The notes under the pieces are model-generated. The model ran no database searches, was not told the origin of the DNA, and was given only the letters and a program-made list of their open reading frames with translations. This document shows, piece by piece, positions 36,432-46,787 of a stretch of DNA of 64,000 bases. This DNA is from Neobacillus rhizosphaerae (GTDB taxonomy: Bacteria; Bacillota; Bacilli; Bacillales; Cytobacillaceae), in assembly GCF_937468385.1 (NCBI RefSeq), contig NZ_CALBWS010000019.1, positions 33,627 to 97,626 of the forward strand, in the 5' to 3' direction. Each line of letters starts with the position of its first letter. Position 1 is the first letter of the stretch. The position numbers were made by a program, and so were the translations under genes.

Positions 36432-37131
36432 ACATTTACATATTCTTGCATTTGGTGCACATGCCGATGATGTGGAAATTGGCATGGCAGGTACAATTGC
36501 AAAACTAGCTTCAGAAGGAAAACGTATCGGCATTTGTGATTTAACAGATGCTGATCTTTCCTCCAATGGAAATGTACCATTAAGGAAAGCAGAAGCGAGG
36601 CATGCTGCTGAAATTTTAGGAGTCTCTTTTCGGACTTCTCTAGCACTACCTGATAGAGGGTTATTTTTAAATGATGAATTCATAAGAAAGATTGCCTGCA
36701 TCATTCGAATCTATAAGCCACAGGTTGTGTTTGCCCCCTATTTTGAGGATCGCCATCCTGATCATGGGAACTGTGCACGTCTTGTTGAGGAGGCGGTTTT
36801 TTCTGCGGGAATAAAAAAATATCAAACAGAAGAAGGTAACGAACCCCATCGAGTAGAAAAATTGTATTTTTATATGATTAATGGTTTCCACAAACCAGAT
36901 TTCACAACCGATATTACCTTATTTATGGACAAAAAGCTGGAAGCATTACGTGCTTACAAAAGCCAATTTGAACAAACAAATGATAGCGTTGATACCCCGC
37001 TTGTCAATGGCTATATTGAAACAGTCGAAGCCAGAGAAAGAATGTTTGGTAAATTGGTTGGCGTTACTTATGCAGAAGGCTTCAAAACAAAAGTACCAAT
37101 CCTTTTAAAGCGAGATTTGATGGGAGACTAA
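36421..37131 (+). CDS. bshB1: Bacillithiol biosynthesis deacetylase BshB1
   Basis: A 236-residue PIG-L/LmbE-type zinc deacetylase that removes acetate from GlcNAc-malate. The metal motif AHADDVEIG lies near residues 11-19 and the second zinc histidine is in [18 protein letters not shown] 36421 follows GGTGAAGGAA and gives exactly the B. subtilis length; it overlaps the end of mgsA by 11 bases. bshA, the preceding step of the pathway, follows at 2 bp. Confidence 0.95.
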   Translation: MKNKHLHILAFGAHADDVEIGMAGTIAKLASEGKRIGICDLTDADLSSNGNVPLRKAEARHAAEILGVSFRTSLALPDRGLFLNDEFIRKIACIIRIYKPQVVFAPYFEDRHPDHGNCARLVEEAVFSAGIKKYQTEEGNEPHRVEKLYFYMINGFHKPDFTTDITLFMDKKLEALRAYKSQFEQTNDSVDTPLVNGYIETVEARERMFGKLVGVTYAEGFKTKVPILLKRDLMGD

Positions 37132-37133
37132 CT

Positions 37134-38273
37134 ATGCGGAAACTAAAAATTGGGATTACCTGCTATCCAAGCGTGGGTGGATCTGGTGTAGTAGCAACAG
37201 AGTTAGGGAAAATGCTGGCGGAAAAGGGGCATGAAATTCATTTTATCTCTTCAAGCATTCCCTTTAGGCTTAATAAAATGTATCATAACATCTATTACCA
37301 TCAGGTCGAAGTGAATCAATATTCTGTTTTTCAGTACCCTCCTTATGACATTGCACTGGCAAGTAAAATGGCAGAGGTAGCTAATCGGGAAAAATTAGAT
37401 ATTCTCCATGTCCATTACGCGATTCCTCACGCAGTATGTGCAATATTAGCGAAACAAATGAGCCATAGGGATATAAAAATAGTCACGACTTTACACGGTA
37501 CCGATATAACGGTTTTAGGATATGATCCATCACTAACAGACGCAATTAAATTCGGCATCGAAAAATCCGATATTGTCACGGCTGTTTCAAATGCATTAGT
37601 CAATCAAACCTATGAGCTAATCAATCCTGATAAACAAATTGAAACTGTTTATAATTTTATTGACGACCGAATCTACCATAAAAGGGATGGCCGTTCTTTA
37701 AAGGCGGAATTTGAGATTAAAGATGATGAGAAAGTAGTTATCCATGTTTCAAATTTCCGATCCGTTAAACGGGTCCAGGATGTGGTGAAAACCTTTGCGG
37801 AAATTTCTGCCACCATGCCGGCGAAATTGTTGTTAGTGGGTGACGGACCTGAAATAACCTTAATTTGTAAACTAGTAAGACAACTCTCCATAGAGGATCA
37901 GGTCATATTCCTTGGAAAGCAAGAGAACCTTGAGGAATTGTATTCCATTAGTGATTTGATGCTGTTACTTTCGGAAAAGGAAAGCTTTGGTCTAGTGGCT
38001 CTAGAGGCAATGGCATGTGGTGTACCTTGTATTGGGACAAATGTTGGCGGAATACCAGAGGTTATTTTGCATGGAGAAACAGGTTTTATTTGTGAAGTAG
38101 GAGACATAGAAGATATTTCAAATAAAGCAATTGCTCTGTTAAATAATAAACATCTTCATCAACAATTTTCTGCGCTATCAGTGGAAACGGTTAGAACAAA
38201 ATTCAAGGCAGATAAAATTGTTGAACAATATGAACAAATATATTTTAAGTTAATGAATCTAGGTGAAGTATGA
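37134..38273 (+). CDS. bshA: Bacillithiol biosynthesis glycosyltransferase BshA
   Basis: A 379-residue GT4-family enzyme that joins UDP-GlcNAc and L-malate in the first step of bacillithiol synthesis. [16 protein letters not shown] at the N-terminus, [13 protein letters not shown], and the sugar-nucleotide [20 protein letters not shown] and GGIPEVI blocks in the second Rossmann domain are characteristic. It starts 2 bp after bshB1 and overlaps cca by four bases (ATGA). Confidence 0.95.
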   Translation: MRKLKIGITCYPSVGGSGVVATELGKMLAEKGHEIHFISSSIPFRLNKMYHNIYYHQVEVNQYSVFQYPPYDIALASKMAEVANREKLDILHVHYAIPHAVCAILAKQMSHRDIKIVTTLHGTDITVLGYDPSLTDAIKFGIEKSDIVTAVSNALVNQTYELINPDKQIETVYNFIDDRIYHKRDGRSLKAEFEIKDDEKVVIHVSNFRSVKRVQDVVKTFAEISATMPAKLLLVGDGPEITLICKLVRQLSIEDQVIFLGKQENLEELYSISDLMLLLSEKESFGLVALEAMACGVPCIGTNVGGIPEVILHGETGFICEVGDIEDISNKAIALLNNKHLHQQFSALSVETVRTKFKADKIVEQYEQIYFKLMNLGEV

Positions 38274-39472
38274 TGATAGAACCTTTTTTATCAGCCCTTC
38301 CCGTTTTAGAAAGATTAGAGGCTGCTGGCTATGAAGCCTATTTTGTAGGTGGGTCGGTCAGAGATTACCTTTTAAAAAAGCAAATTAGCGATGTGGATAT
38401 AGCTACATCAGCAACTCCAGTTGAAGTGAAAGAGATATTTTCCAAAACTGTTGATATTGGAATTGAACATGGAACGGTTCTCGTCTTGTATAACCAGGAA
38501 TCGTATGAAATTACTACATTTAGAACGGAAGCCGAATATCAGGATTATAGAAGGCCAAAAGAAGTTGCCTTTATTCGTAATCTTAAAGACGACCTTAAGC
38601 GCAGAGATTTTTCGATGAATGCGATTGCGATGGACAAAAATGGAAAACTTATTGACCCTTTTAAGGGGCAATTAGCAATAAAGGATAAATTGATTCAAAC
38701 AGTTGGCAGGGCGGAGGATCGTTTCCGCGAAGATGCGTTAAGAATGATGAGAGCGGTTCGTTTTGTAAGCCAGCTCTCTTTTTCCATCGAAAACGATACG
38801 TTAACGGCATTAACCAATCATATTGATTTACTTGAAAATATTGCTGTTGAAAGAAAAAAAGTAGAGTTTGAAAAACTTCTTATTGGCAATAATCGAAGAA
38901 TAGCCTTAAAGATGATCCTGGATACTAATTTATTTCTCTATTTACCCGGTTTGAATAACAATAAACAGGAGTTAGAACAATTACAGAACTTTCAGTACGA
39001 TAGTCTTAATAAAAAAGAAATGTGGTCGCTGTTGCTCTTTTGTATCGATATAAAAGAAAAATTAATCGAAACATTTTTAAGAGATTGGCGCATGCCGATA
39101 AAAGAAATTAGAGAAATTCAACATACTCTGTTTTTTCTGAAAAAAAGACTTCAGCAAGAATGGTCCATTTATGATTTATATAATGCAGGTTATGACAACA
39201 TCCTATCCGCTGAAAAGCTGTATTTGGTTTTTACCAGGATAAAAGAATCGGATTCAATTAAGCACTGGTTAGACTTGTACGAGCAATTGCCAATCAAGTA
39301 TCTCTCTGACATGAATGTCACAGGAAACGATGTGATGGAATGGCTAAATAAAAGTGGCGGTCCTTGGCTGAAAGACACGTTATTGAAAATAGAAAGAGCG
39401 ATAGTAGAGGGAAAATTGGAGAATAATAAACAAAAGATTAAGGAGTGGCTAATGGCGTGCAGTCCGAAATAA
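38270..39472 (+). CDS. cca: CCA-adding tRNA nucleotidyltransferase
   Basis: A 400-residue class II nucleotidyltransferase that builds or repairs the tRNA 3' CCA end. The active-site block [21 protein letters not shown] (two catalytic aspartates in DVD) is near residues 25-45, [10 protein letters not shown] is next, and [16 protein letters not shown] is the nucleotide-recognition motif. Length is about that of B. subtilis Cca (397). It overlaps bshA upstream and birA downstream (birA starts inside its last codons), so the block is tightly coupled. Confidence 0.96.
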   Translation: MMIEPFLSALPVLERLEAAGYEAYFVGGSVRDYLLKKQISDVDIATSATPVEVKEIFSKTVDIGIEHGTVLVLYNQESYEITTFRTEAEYQDYRRPKEVAFIRNLKDDLKRRDFSMNAIAMDKNGKLIDPFKGQLAIKDKLIQTVGRAEDRFREDALRMMRAVRFVSQLSFSIENDTLTALTNHIDLLENIAVERKKVEFEKLLIGNNRRIALKMILDTNLFLYLPGLNNNKQELEQLQNFQYDSLNKKEMWSLLLFCIDIKEKLIETFLRDWRMPIKEIREIQHTLFFLKKRLQQEWSIYDLYNAGYDNILSAEKLYLVFTRIKESDSIKHWLDLYEQLPIKYLSDMNVTGNDVMEWLNKSGGPWLKDTLLKIERAIVEGKLENNKQKIKEWLMACSPK

Positions 39473-40434
39473 GGAAAGAATTGCTCGATGCTTTTACCAA
39501 TGCTGGTGATGTCTATTTATCAGGGCAGCATCTCGCTGATTTAATTGGCTGCTCAAGGACGGCTGTTTGGAAACATATCGAGGAATTAAGGAAAGAAGGA
39601 TTTGAATTAGAAGCAGTTAGAAATAAAGGCTATCGTATTCTTAAAACACCGGAAAAAATAACTGCAGATGAAATTAGACTTGGTTTAACAACGGAACTTA
39701 TTGGCAGGAATATCCACTATGAAGAAAGTGTTGAATCAACACAAAAGCTCGCCCATCATTTCGCGTCTGAAGATGTCCCAGAAGGAACCGTTATTATTGC
39801 GGAGGAACAAAGGTCTGGGAAAGGCCGAATGAGCAGAAAATGGCATTCACCAAAATATACAGGGATTTGGATGAGTTTGATTCTTAGGCCGAATATACCG
39901 CTACATAATGCCCCACAGTTGACCCTTTTAACTGCTGTTGCCATAGTTCAAGCGATGGAAGAGATAACCGGCCTTCATCCAGTAATTAAATGGCCGAATG
40001 ATATTTTACTGAATGGAAAAAAGGTTACCGGAATTTTAACAGAACTGCAGGCAGAAGCGGACAGAATCCATTCCATTATTATTGGTATGGGCATTAATGT
40101 CAACCAACGGAAAGAGGAGTTTCCAATTGAACTTCAGGAAATTGCCAGTTCACTGTCGATTGAAAAAGGGGAGACAATTTCTCGTGCAGCTCTAATCAGA
40201 AGTATTTTCAAACATTTCGAAAAATTGTATTCACTATATTTAGAAAAGGGTTTTTTTCCGATTAAGCTTCTATGGGAAGGCTATGCTGTCAGTATCGGCA
40301 AAGTTCTTAAAGCAAGAACGTTAACAAATGTAATTGAAGGAACAGCACTAGGAATCACAGATGAAGGTGTTTTGAAAATAGAGGACCAATCTGGTGTGAT
40401 CCACCATGTTTATTCAGCTGATATCGAATTATAA
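39457..40434 (+). CDS. birA: Biotin protein ligase / biotin operon repressor BirA
   Basis: A 325-residue bifunctional protein. The N-terminal winged helix (SGQHLADLIGCSRTAVWKHI) binds bio operators and the ligase domain shows the biotinyl-AMP loop GKGRMSRKWHSP near residue 120 and KWPNDILLNGKKVTGIL. GTG 39457 gives the same length as the B. subtilis protein and follows AAGGAGTGG at normal spacing; GTG 39445 lies inside that site. It is the last gene of the block before the panBCD leader. Confidence 0.94.
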   Translation: MQSEIRKELLDAFTNAGDVYLSGQHLADLIGCSRTAVWKHIEELRKEGFELEAVRNKGYRILKTPEKITADEIRLGLTTELIGRNIHYEESVESTQKLAHHFASEDVPEGTVIIAEEQRSGKGRMSRKWHSPKYTGIWMSLILRPNIPLHNAPQLTLLTAVAIVQAMEEITGLHPVIKWPNDILLNGKKVTGILTELQAEADRIHSIIIGMGINVNQRKEEFPIELQEIASSLSIEKGETISRAALIRSIFKHFEKLYSLYLEKGFFPIKLLWEGYAVSIGKVLKARTLTNVIEGTALGITDEGVLKIEDQSGVIHHVYSADIEL

Positions 40435-40459
40435 ACCGTGTCGGTAAGATTAATAATCC

Positions 40460-40488
40460 TTGCAAGAAGCTTGTACTTTTTGTATGAT
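40460..40488 (+). promoter_or_regulatory. Sigma-A promoter of panBCD
   Basis: TTGCAA and TATGAT are separated by 17 bases. Transcription would start near 40495, giving a leader of about 200 bases before panB. Confidence 0.6.
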
Positions 40489-40494
40489 AATTTC

Positions 40495-40609
40495 ATTGGG
40501 CAGTATCCCTAGGAACTGCACCGCTTTGCCATAATAATAAAAAAGGTTTCTGCCTAGATCCGTTTTACGGACCGGGACAGAGGGATGGAACACGTACAAG
40601 GGTAACATT
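40495..40609 (+). promoter_or_regulatory. Structured leader of panBCD
   Basis: At 40500-40519 GCAGT pairs with ACTGC, then TCC with GGA, leaving one bulged A at 40505. At 40550-40580 CTG-CC pairs with GG-CAG and TCCGT with ACGGA around TTT, leaving small purine bulges. The two hairpins precede a terminator. Hairpins with bulged adenines upstream of pantothenate genes recall the described pan RNA motif, but I cannot confirm a match. Confidence 0.5.
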
Positions 40610-40642
40610 AGATCCTCTGCCTTCAGAAGGGTCTTTTTATTT
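40610..40642 (+). terminator. Intrinsic terminator inside the panBCD leader
   Basis: AGATCCTCTG pairs with CAGAAGGGTCT with one bulged base, around CCTT, followed by TTTTATTT. It lies 51 bp before the panB start and downstream of the presumed panB promoter, so it fits attenuation; it could alternatively serve birA transcripts. Confidence 0.7.
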
Positions 40643-40693
40643 GCTCTTAGAATTCGTTTTATCTCCTCTCCCATATTAAAAGGAGGGAAAAAG

Positions 40694-41530
40694 ATGAAGC
40701 AAACAACAGATTTTTTGAAAATGAAGGAAAGAAATGAAAAGATTGTCATGTTAACGGCCTATGATTATCCTTCTGCCAAGCAAGCAGAGCAGGGGGGAGT
40801 GGATGTTATTTTAGTCGGCGACTCTCTTGGAATGGTTGTATTAGGTTACGATTCCACCATTCCAGTGACGCTAGAAGACATGATTCATCACACGAAAGCT
40901 GTTAAACGTGGAGCAAAAGATACATTTATTGTCGCTGATATGCCTTTTTTGACCTACCATTTATCAGTAAAAGATACATTACAAAATGCCGGCAGGCTCA
41001 TTCAAGAAACGGGGGCGCATGCTGTCAAGCTTGAAGGTGCGGATGAAGTGATTGAAAAAATAACAGCACTTACAAAAGCAGGTATTCCTGTTTGTGCCCA
41101 TCTTGGCTTAACGCCGCAATCAGTTGGCGTCTTGGGTGGATATAAGGTACAAGGCAAAGATGCCCTTGCTGCAAAAAAATTACTGAAAGATGCTAAAAAA
41201 TGTGAAGAGGCTGGTTCTTTTGCTGTTGTTCTTGAGTGTGTACCAAAGCAGCTTGCTGAGGAAGTAGCAAAAAGTGTATCTATTCCTGTCATTGGAATCG
41301 GAGCGGGAGTAGCTGTGGATGGCCAAGTTCTTGTTTATCATGATATTTTAGGCTATGGGGTAGAACGGGTACCAAAGTTCGTGAAACAATATCATTCTGT
41401 CAATCCGTTTATGATTGAATCGATCCAAGCTTTTACAGACGATGTAAGAACTGGACAATTTCCGGAAGAAAAACATACGTTTACAATGAAGGAACAGGAA
41501 CTCAAGGTACTATATGGGGGCAAGGAATGA
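40694..41530 (+). CDS. panB: 3-methyl-2-oxobutanoate hydroxymethyltransferase
   Basis: A 278-residue TIM-barrel enzyme that adds a hydroxymethyl group from methylenetetrahydrofolate to alpha-ketoisovalerate, first step of pantothenate synthesis. [20 protein letters not shown] and [15 protein letters not shown] contain the metal-binding aspartate; VKLEGADEV and PVIGIGAG are conserved substrate contacts. ATG at 40694 follows AAAGGAGGG. It overlaps panC by four bases. Confidence 0.96.
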   Translation: MKQTTDFLKMKERNEKIVMLTAYDYPSAKQAEQGGVDVILVGDSLGMVVLGYDSTIPVTLEDMIHHTKAVKRGAKDTFIVADMPFLTYHLSVKDTLQNAGRLIQETGAHAVKLEGADEVIEKITALTKAGIPVCAHLGLTPQSVGVLGGYKVQGKDALAAKKLLKDAKKCEEAGSFAVVLECVPKQLAEEVAKSVSIPVIGIGAGVAVDGQVLVYHDILGYGVERVPKFVKQYHSVNPFMIESIQAFTDDVRTGQFPEEKHTFTMKEQELKVLYGGKE

Positions 41531-42375
41531 AGATTTTTACAGCGATTAAGGACATACAGACAGAAATATTGAAACAAAAGAGTTTAGGAAAGTCCATCGG
41601 CTTTGTGCCAACAATGGGATTTCTGCATGAAGGTCATTTGACACTAATAAATAAAGCAAGACAAGCCAATGATATTGTTGTTTTAAGTATTTTTGTTAAT
41701 CCATTACAGTTTGGACCGAATGAAGATTTTTCTACTTATCCCCGCGACTTTGAACGTGACAGTGCCTTAGCGGAATCTGAGAAAGTCGATTTCCTTTTTT
41801 GCCCATCTGTAGAAGAAATGTATCCAAACGAACCGTCCATCAAAGTGATTGTGCAAGAACGTACCGACGTATTATGCGGGAAATCACGCCCAGGGCATTT
41901 CGATGGTGTCGTAACAGTCGTTAGCAAACTATTTCATATCATCATGCCAACAAGAGCTTATTTTGGGAAAAAGGACGCTCAGCAGGTGGCTGTTATTGAA
42001 GGGTTAATTTCTGATTTGAATTTCCCGATTGAGCTTATAGCCGTAGATATTGTTCGTGAAAAGGATGGCCTTGCGAAGAGCTCTCGTAACGTCTTTCTCT
42101 TACCTGAAGAAAGACAGCAAGCGGTCGTGCTATATAAAAGCCTGAATGCTGCTAAGGCGGCCATTGATCAAGGAGAAAGGAATTCCTCTAGATTAATGGG
42201 AATAATACAGGAAATGATTACTAGTGAGTCAAACGGGAAAATAGATTATGTTGAAATTTTGACTTATCCACGCTTAATGCCTTTGGAAAAATTAGAGGGT
42301 CGCATTATTATTGCTCTTGCAGTAAAATTTACAACGGTTCGTTTAATTGATAATTTTATTGTCGACATTGACTAG
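41527..42375 (+). CDS. panC: Pantothenate synthetase
   Basis: A 282-residue ATP-dependent ligase that joins pantoate and beta-alanine. The HIGH-type motif is in [16 protein letters not shown] near residues 28-43, [20 protein letters not shown] binds pantoate, and YFGKKDAQQ with GLAKSSRN holds the KMSKS-like loop. ATG at 41527 overlaps the panB stop, so translation is coupled. panD follows after 34 bp. Confidence 0.96.
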   Translation: MKIFTAIKDIQTEILKQKSLGKSIGFVPTMGFLHEGHLTLINKARQANDIVVLSIFVNPLQFGPNEDFSTYPRDFERDSALAESEKVDFLFCPSVEEMYPNEPSIKVIVQERTDVLCGKSRPGHFDGVVTVVSKLFHIIMPTRAYFGKKDAQQVAVIEGLISDLNFPIELIAVDIVREKDGLAKSSRNVFLLPEERQQAVVLYKSLNAAKAAIDQGERNSSRLMGIIQEMITSESNGKIDYVEILTYPRLMPLEKLEGRIIIALAVKFTTVRLIDNFIVDID

Positions 42376-42409
42376 ACATAAGAAAATAGACAACTGGGGA
42401 GGAATTCTT

Positions 42410-42793
42410 TTGTTTCGTACCATGATGAACGGGAAAATCCACCGTGCAACGGTTACAGAGGCTAATTTAAATTATGTTGGCAGTATTACCATAGATGAGG
42501 ATATTATTGACGCTGTCGGAATGACAGCGAATGAAAAGGTACAGATTGTAAACAATAATAACGGGGCACGTCTTGAAACCTATATCATTCCTGGCGAAAG
42601 AGGTAGCGGTGTTGTTTGTTTAAATGGTGCTGCAGCCCGACTTGTGCAGGAGGGCGATATTGTGATCATTATTTCTTATGCACTAGTAGCAGAAGAAAAG
42701 GTACCGGCTCATACTCCAAAAGTAGCGATTATGGATAAAAACAATCGTATTAAAGAACTTATACATGCAGAACCTGCACTTACGATTATGTAG
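42410..42793 (+). CDS. panD: Aspartate 1-decarboxylase precursor
   Basis: A 127-residue pyruvoyl enzyme that makes beta-alanine from aspartate. The self-cleavage site is Gly24-Ser25 in NYVGSITID, giving the pyruvoyl group on the larger chain. [15 protein letters not shown] and [16 protein letters not shown] are conserved. The TTG at 42410 is chosen because GGGGAGGAA lies just upstream and the product then matches the B. subtilis MYRTMM start. An upstream in-frame extension overlaps panC and lacks support. Confidence 0.95.
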   Translation: MFRTMMNGKIHRATVTEANLNYVGSITIDEDIIDAVGMTANEKVQIVNNNNGARLETYIIPGERGSGVVCLNGAAARLVQEGDIVIIISYALVAEEKVPAHTPKVAIMDKNNRIKELIHAEPALTIM

Positions 42794-42796
42794 GAG

Positions 42797-42820
42797 TCCC
42801 CGATTTTCGGGGATTTTTCT
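42797..42820 (+). terminator. Terminator after panBCD
   Basis: TCCCCGA and TCGGGGA form a GC-rich hairpin with a TTT loop, followed by TTTTTC, three bases after the panD stop. Confidence 0.82.
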
Positions 42821-42949
42821 TTTTTATGGAACTTTCAAAAAATGTTTGAAAAATGGTAACGATATTATGGTTATATTCGAGTAGGATTGTTTTCTTTTTT
42901 CCCTTTTTGTGATACCGTTTAATGAACGAAGTTTCGGGGTGTTAATGGA

Positions 42950-45751
42950 ATGTCAAATAAATTTGTAGTAATTGATTTAGAAACAACTGGAAATGTACCT
43001 AAAAAGGGCGATAAAATCATTCAATTTGCAGCTGTGGTCATTGAAAATGGAATTATCACAGATAAATTTTCGGCTCTTATTAATCCACAAAAATCTATTC
43101 CGGCTTTTATAGAAGAATTGACTGGAATAAATGATGAAATGGTCAAGGATGCACCAGTGTTTGCTGAAATAACAGCAAAGGTCATCGATTTGTTAGATGG
43201 GGCCTATTTTGTCGCTCACAATGTTTTATTTGATTTATCATTTCTGCAAGAAGAATTGATCCAGGCTGGATTAGAAGGTTTCTATGGACCAGTACTTGAT
43301 ACAGTAGAATTGGCAAGAATCCTCTATCCTACAGCTGATGGCTATAAACTTTCTGATTTAGCAGAAAAAGAGAACCTGAAACATGATCGCCCACATCAGG
43401 CCGATAGTGATGCCCAGGTTACTGCAGAATTATTTCTTATCTTGTTAAAACGATTGTCTTCCTTGCCACTCCTAACTATTAAACAGCTTACCCAGCTTTC
43501 AGGAGGGCTAAAAAGTGATCTTGAGCAGCTGCTGGACGAAATAGTAGCTGAAACGGATAGGAAGCGGGAGGAATTGCCTGACCATATCGAAATTTATAAG
43601 AAAGTAGCATTAAAGAAAATCACTGTGGCAGAGAACGAGCACGTAGTCGATATAAATCTAAAATACCCTTTGAGTGAAGAAGAAAAGGTTGAAATCGTCA
43701 AACAAGGCTTCCAATCTTTTGAGAAAAGATCAGGACAATTTAAAATGATGGATATTGTCTACCAATCTTTTCAAAATAACAAGCATACTCTTATCGAAGC
43801 AGGGACTGGTGTAGGGAAATCACTAGGTTATTTGCTACCAATTGCCTTTTTTGCAAAACAAAATAGGCTTAAGGTTATCGTCAGTACCCATACCATTCAA
43901 CTGCAAGAACAACTTCTAAAAAAAGAAATTCCACTGTTGGAGAAAATTCTCCCCTTTAAAATAAACTCGGTGCTTCTTAAGGGAAGAAGCCATTATTTAA
44001 GTTTAGAAAAGTTCTTACTGACATTGATGGATGAAAACGATAATTATGATACTACCTTAACTAAAATGCAAATTCTTGTCTGGCTGACTGAAACAGAAAC
44101 TGGGGATAAGGATGAATTGAATCTCTCCAGCGGAGGCCTTATTTATTGGAATAAAGTCAAAAATGAACCAACCGTTTTTTTGCAAGATCAAGAGTGGCAG
44201 GAAAGAGATTTTTATCTAAAAGCAAAAATAAAAGCCCAGGCTGCTGAGATTGTTATTACCAATCATTCTTTATTATTAAGTGATATTAAGGGAGAAGGCT
44301 CTATTTTGCCCTCATTTGATTATGTCATCCTTGATGAAGGTCATCACCTTGAAAAAGTAGCCAGTCAGTTTTTTGGACATTCTTTGGATTATTTAACAAC
44401 CAGGTTATTAATAAATCAATTTGGTCAATATGAACAAAAACAGCTTTTTTATGAAATGGAGCAGCTGCTTGCTTCAATACCAGTTCAAGAAGGAAAACAG
44501 CTTCAAACGATTGAAATGAATCAAATGGTCCTTGACCTTATGTATGAAATGGATGAATTATTTAAATTAATTGCCCTATTTGCCAAAATGAAGTTCACAA
44601 ACAAAAAAGGGTTTAATCGAGTAAAAGTACGATTTACTCATTCAGATAATGGGAAAGAAAGAAACGCCCTTGTCCATAGTGCGGAAAGGTTTGCCTTTTT
44701 ACTCAAGGATTTATATTCAGCCATCAACCACCGTCTCGAATGGATAAAAAAAGAGAAAAAACCGTTATCAATTGCCCAGGAAAAAATAATCGAAGAAATT
44801 CATTTATTTGTAAATGATCTTGGTGAGCTCAGGAATACGGTTATTAACTGCTTTATAAAAGAAACGAAACAAGTAAAATGGATTGAAATGGATATCCGTG
44901 CACCACAAAATGTAACAACCATTTTGGCACAGCCTGCTTTTGTGGCTGATCAGCTTAAGGAACAATTTTTTCAAATGAAAAAAGCTGTTGTCATCACGTC
45001 TGCCACATTAACAGTTAATCATTCTTTCCACTATATCATGAAGGAAATTGGACTTGATGCTGATACAACCGTTCAACAGACGATTTCTTCTCCCTTTGAG
45101 TATAAAAATCAGGTTCAGCTTTTCATTCCAGAAGACTTGCCGGAAATAAACACGGTTACCTTGGATGAATATGTGATTGCTATAACCGAGCATATTATCA
45201 CAATTGCTGAAGCGACAAAAGGAAGAATGCTGCTGCTTTTTACGGCCTATGACATGTTAAAGAAAACATATGAACTGATTAAAGAAAGTGGTTTTTTAAA
45301 TGAATATGTCCTAATTGCCCAAGGAATTACAAGCGGAAGCCGCACAAGATTAACAAGAAATTTTCAGCGCTATGATAAGGCGATATTGCTTGGGACAAGC
45401 AGTTTCTGGGAAGGAGTAGATATCCCGGGTGAGGATTTATCATGCCTTGTTATCGTAAGGCTTCCGTTTAGTCCGCCTGAAGAGCCACTGACGGAGGCGA
45501 AATGCCAGTTAATTATGCAGCAGGGTGGAAATGCATTTTCTGAATACTCCCTGCCTGAAGCCATTCTTCGCTTTAAGCAAGGATTTGGTCGTTTGATTCG
45601 TACAGAAACCGATCGTGGAATCATGATTGTGTTTGATAGAAGAATTGTCACTACTAAATACGGAAAGGCGTTTTTAAAATCAATTCCACCTATCCCTGTA
45701 AAAAAAGGAAGGATTGATGAATTGGTTGACATCATTCATTCTTGGTTATGA
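42950..45751 (+). CDS. dinG: DinG-family exonuclease/helicase-like protein
   Basis: A 933-residue protein with an N-terminal DEDDh exonuclease domain (VIDLETTGN at residues 7-15, AHNVLFDLSFL near 85, and HQADSDAQ near 147) fused to an XPD/DinG-type helicase region. Walker A is EAGTGVGKSLGYLLP near 285 and the DEAH-like box is LDEGHHLEKVA. The helicase region has no iron-sulfur cysteine cluster typical of proteobacterial DinG. In Firmicutes this architecture behaves as a 3'-5' exonuclease. ATG at 42950 is weakly preceded by GGGGTG. It is probably transcribed alone, since the next gene starts after a 52-bp gap. Confidence 0.93.
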   Translation: MSNKFVVIDLETTGNVPKKGDKIIQFAAVVIENGIITDKFSALINPQKSIPAFIEELTGINDEMVKDAPVFAEITAKVIDLLDGAYFVAHNVLFDLSFLQEELIQAGLEGFYGPVLDTVELARILYPTADGYKLSDLAEKENLKHDRPHQADSDAQVTAELFLILLKRLSSLPLLTIKQLTQLSGGLKSDLEQLLDEIVAETDRKREELPDHIEIYKKVALKKITVAENEHVVDINLKYPLSEEEKVEIVKQGFQSFEKRSGQFKMMDIVYQSFQNNKHTLIEAGTGVGKSLGYLLPIAFFAKQNRLKVIVSTHTIQLQEQLLKKEIPLLEKILPFKINSVLLKGRSHYLSLEKFLLTLMDENDNYDTTLTKMQILVWLTETETGDKDELNLSSGGLIYWNKVKNEPTVFLQDQEWQERDFYLKAKIKAQAAEIVITNHSLLLSDIKGEGSILPSFDYVILDEGHHLEKVASQFFGHSLDYLTTRLLINQFGQYEQKQLFYEMEQLLASIPVQEGKQLQTIEMNQMVLDLMYEMDELFKLIALFAKMKFTNKKGFNRVKVRFTHSDNGKERNALVHSAERFAFLLKDLYSAINHRLEWIKKEKKPLSIAQEKIIEEIHLFVNDLGELRNTVINCFIKETKQVKWIEMDIRAPQNVTTILAQPAFVADQLKEQFFQMKKAVVITSATLTVNHSFHYIMKEIGLDADTTVQQTISSPFEYKNQVQLFIPEDLPEINTVTLDEYVIAITEHIITIAEATKGRMLLLFTAYDMLKKTYELIKESGFLNEYVLIAQGITSGSRTRLTRNFQRYDKAILLGTSSFWEGVDIPGEDLSCLVIVRLPFSPPEEPLTEAKCQLIMQQGGNAFSEYSLPEAILRFKQGFGRLIRTETDRGIMIVFDRRIVTTKYGKAFLKSIPPIPVKKGRIDELVDIIHSWL

Positions 45752-45803
45752 TAATAAATGGAAATTGACACATCCTATAAGTACGTTCTTGGGAGGATTG
45801 TGC

Positions 45804-46655
45804 ATGAGAATATTGCTATTTCTATTTTCCATATTTATTTCAAGTACCTTTTCAGTAAAGGCTGAACCATATATTTCTAGCAAGGTTGAAAACATTGATT
45901 TAAAATTATCAGTTGATGAGGCAGCAGTATCTTTTTTGGGCTTGTCTACAGGTGAATCCATCCTTGTTCAAGGCCCAAATGGTAATAATATCTTGGTAAA
46001 TGCCGGTGGAAAAGGTACAAAAGCAGAATTAGAAGGTTGGCTATCCCTTTATGGCGTAAAAGAAATCGCAGCGTTAATCCTGACAAACAGCCCTCAGGAA
46101 ATATCTTTTATGAAAATCAATGAGCTTATTTCAAAATATAATATTAAAGAAATTATCACGACACCAGAGTTCTCCAAACAGCTTACAAAAAAATTGGAGC
46201 AAACAAATCGAATTTCCGTCGTTTCTTGGAAAATGGGGACAAAAAAGGAAATTCTCCCGCAGTTAATTTCTGAGGTCCAATTTGTTGGACATGAACAAAA
46301 CGAAGGTATGGATTTGAAACTGCAATTTTTTAATCACAATATTTTTTTGATGACGTCTTTTAGTCAGCAAGCGGAGCGAATCCTCCTTAGGAAAAATCTT
46401 AAGGATGTCAATATATTTAAGTTACCTAATTCTGCCAAGGAAGACTCTTTATCAGGTAAATTGATTGAATTCCTTAATCCGCAAATAGCCATTCTTTTTG
46501 CGGCGGAGAAGCGAAAGTTTGATGGTGACATCCTTCATGATTTATACGAAACATGGTCTGAAGTTTATTTTACAAATAAAAACAGTACCGTAACAGTAAA
46601 GTTTACAGAAACAAATTATGAAGTAATTACTATTCCAATAGTGAAGGAAGAATAA
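45804..46655 (+). CDS. Secreted metallo-beta-lactamase-fold protein lacking metal ligands
   Basis: A 283-residue protein with a signal peptide (ILLFLFSIFISSTFSVKAEP). The rest follows the pattern of the hydrolase domain found at the C-terminus of ComEC: VSFLGLSTGESILVQGPNGN corresponds to the usual VHFLDVGQGDSxLI, and LILTNSPQEIS sits where LILTHxHxDHxGG is expected. Both the early aspartate and all histidines of that motif are replaced, so metal binding is unlikely. I know no named homologue; B. subtilis has none between dinG and ypmA. ATG at 45804 follows GGGAGG; an upstream in-frame extension overlaps dinG and is not favoured. Confidence 0.65.
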   Translation: MRILLFLFSIFISSTFSVKAEPYISSKVENIDLKLSVDEAAVSFLGLSTGESILVQGPNGNNILVNAGGKGTKAELEGWLSLYGVKEIAALILTNSPQEISFMKINELISKYNIKEIITTPEFSKQLTKKLEQTNRISVVSWKMGTKKEILPQLISEVQFVGHEQNEGMDLKLQFFNHNIFLMTSFSQQAERILLRKNLKDVNIFKLPNSAKEDSLSGKLIEFLNPQIAILFAAEKRKFDGDILHDLYETWSEVYFTNKNSTVTVKFTETNYEVITIPIVKEE

Positions 46656-46787
46656 CTGCTGTACAATTTTATAAAAAATCATTTATAGTAGAGGGGATTC
46701 ACAGTACGTGAAAGGCTCATACCTGTTATAATAAATTGAGAAGATTCTATCAAAATCATGTTTATTAGATAAAAAGGAGAAATATGG

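Noticed and set aside
40581..40595. AGGGATGGAACACG in the panB leader resembles the T-box sequence AGGGTGGNACCGCG.
   Set aside because: It needs an inserted base and further mismatches, there is no Stem I or specifier region, and the terminator does not pair with it.
44240..44360. DinG as an iron-sulfur helicase.
   Set aside because: The cysteine cluster expected between the helicase motifs is absent, so the protein follows the Firmicutes exonuclease type.
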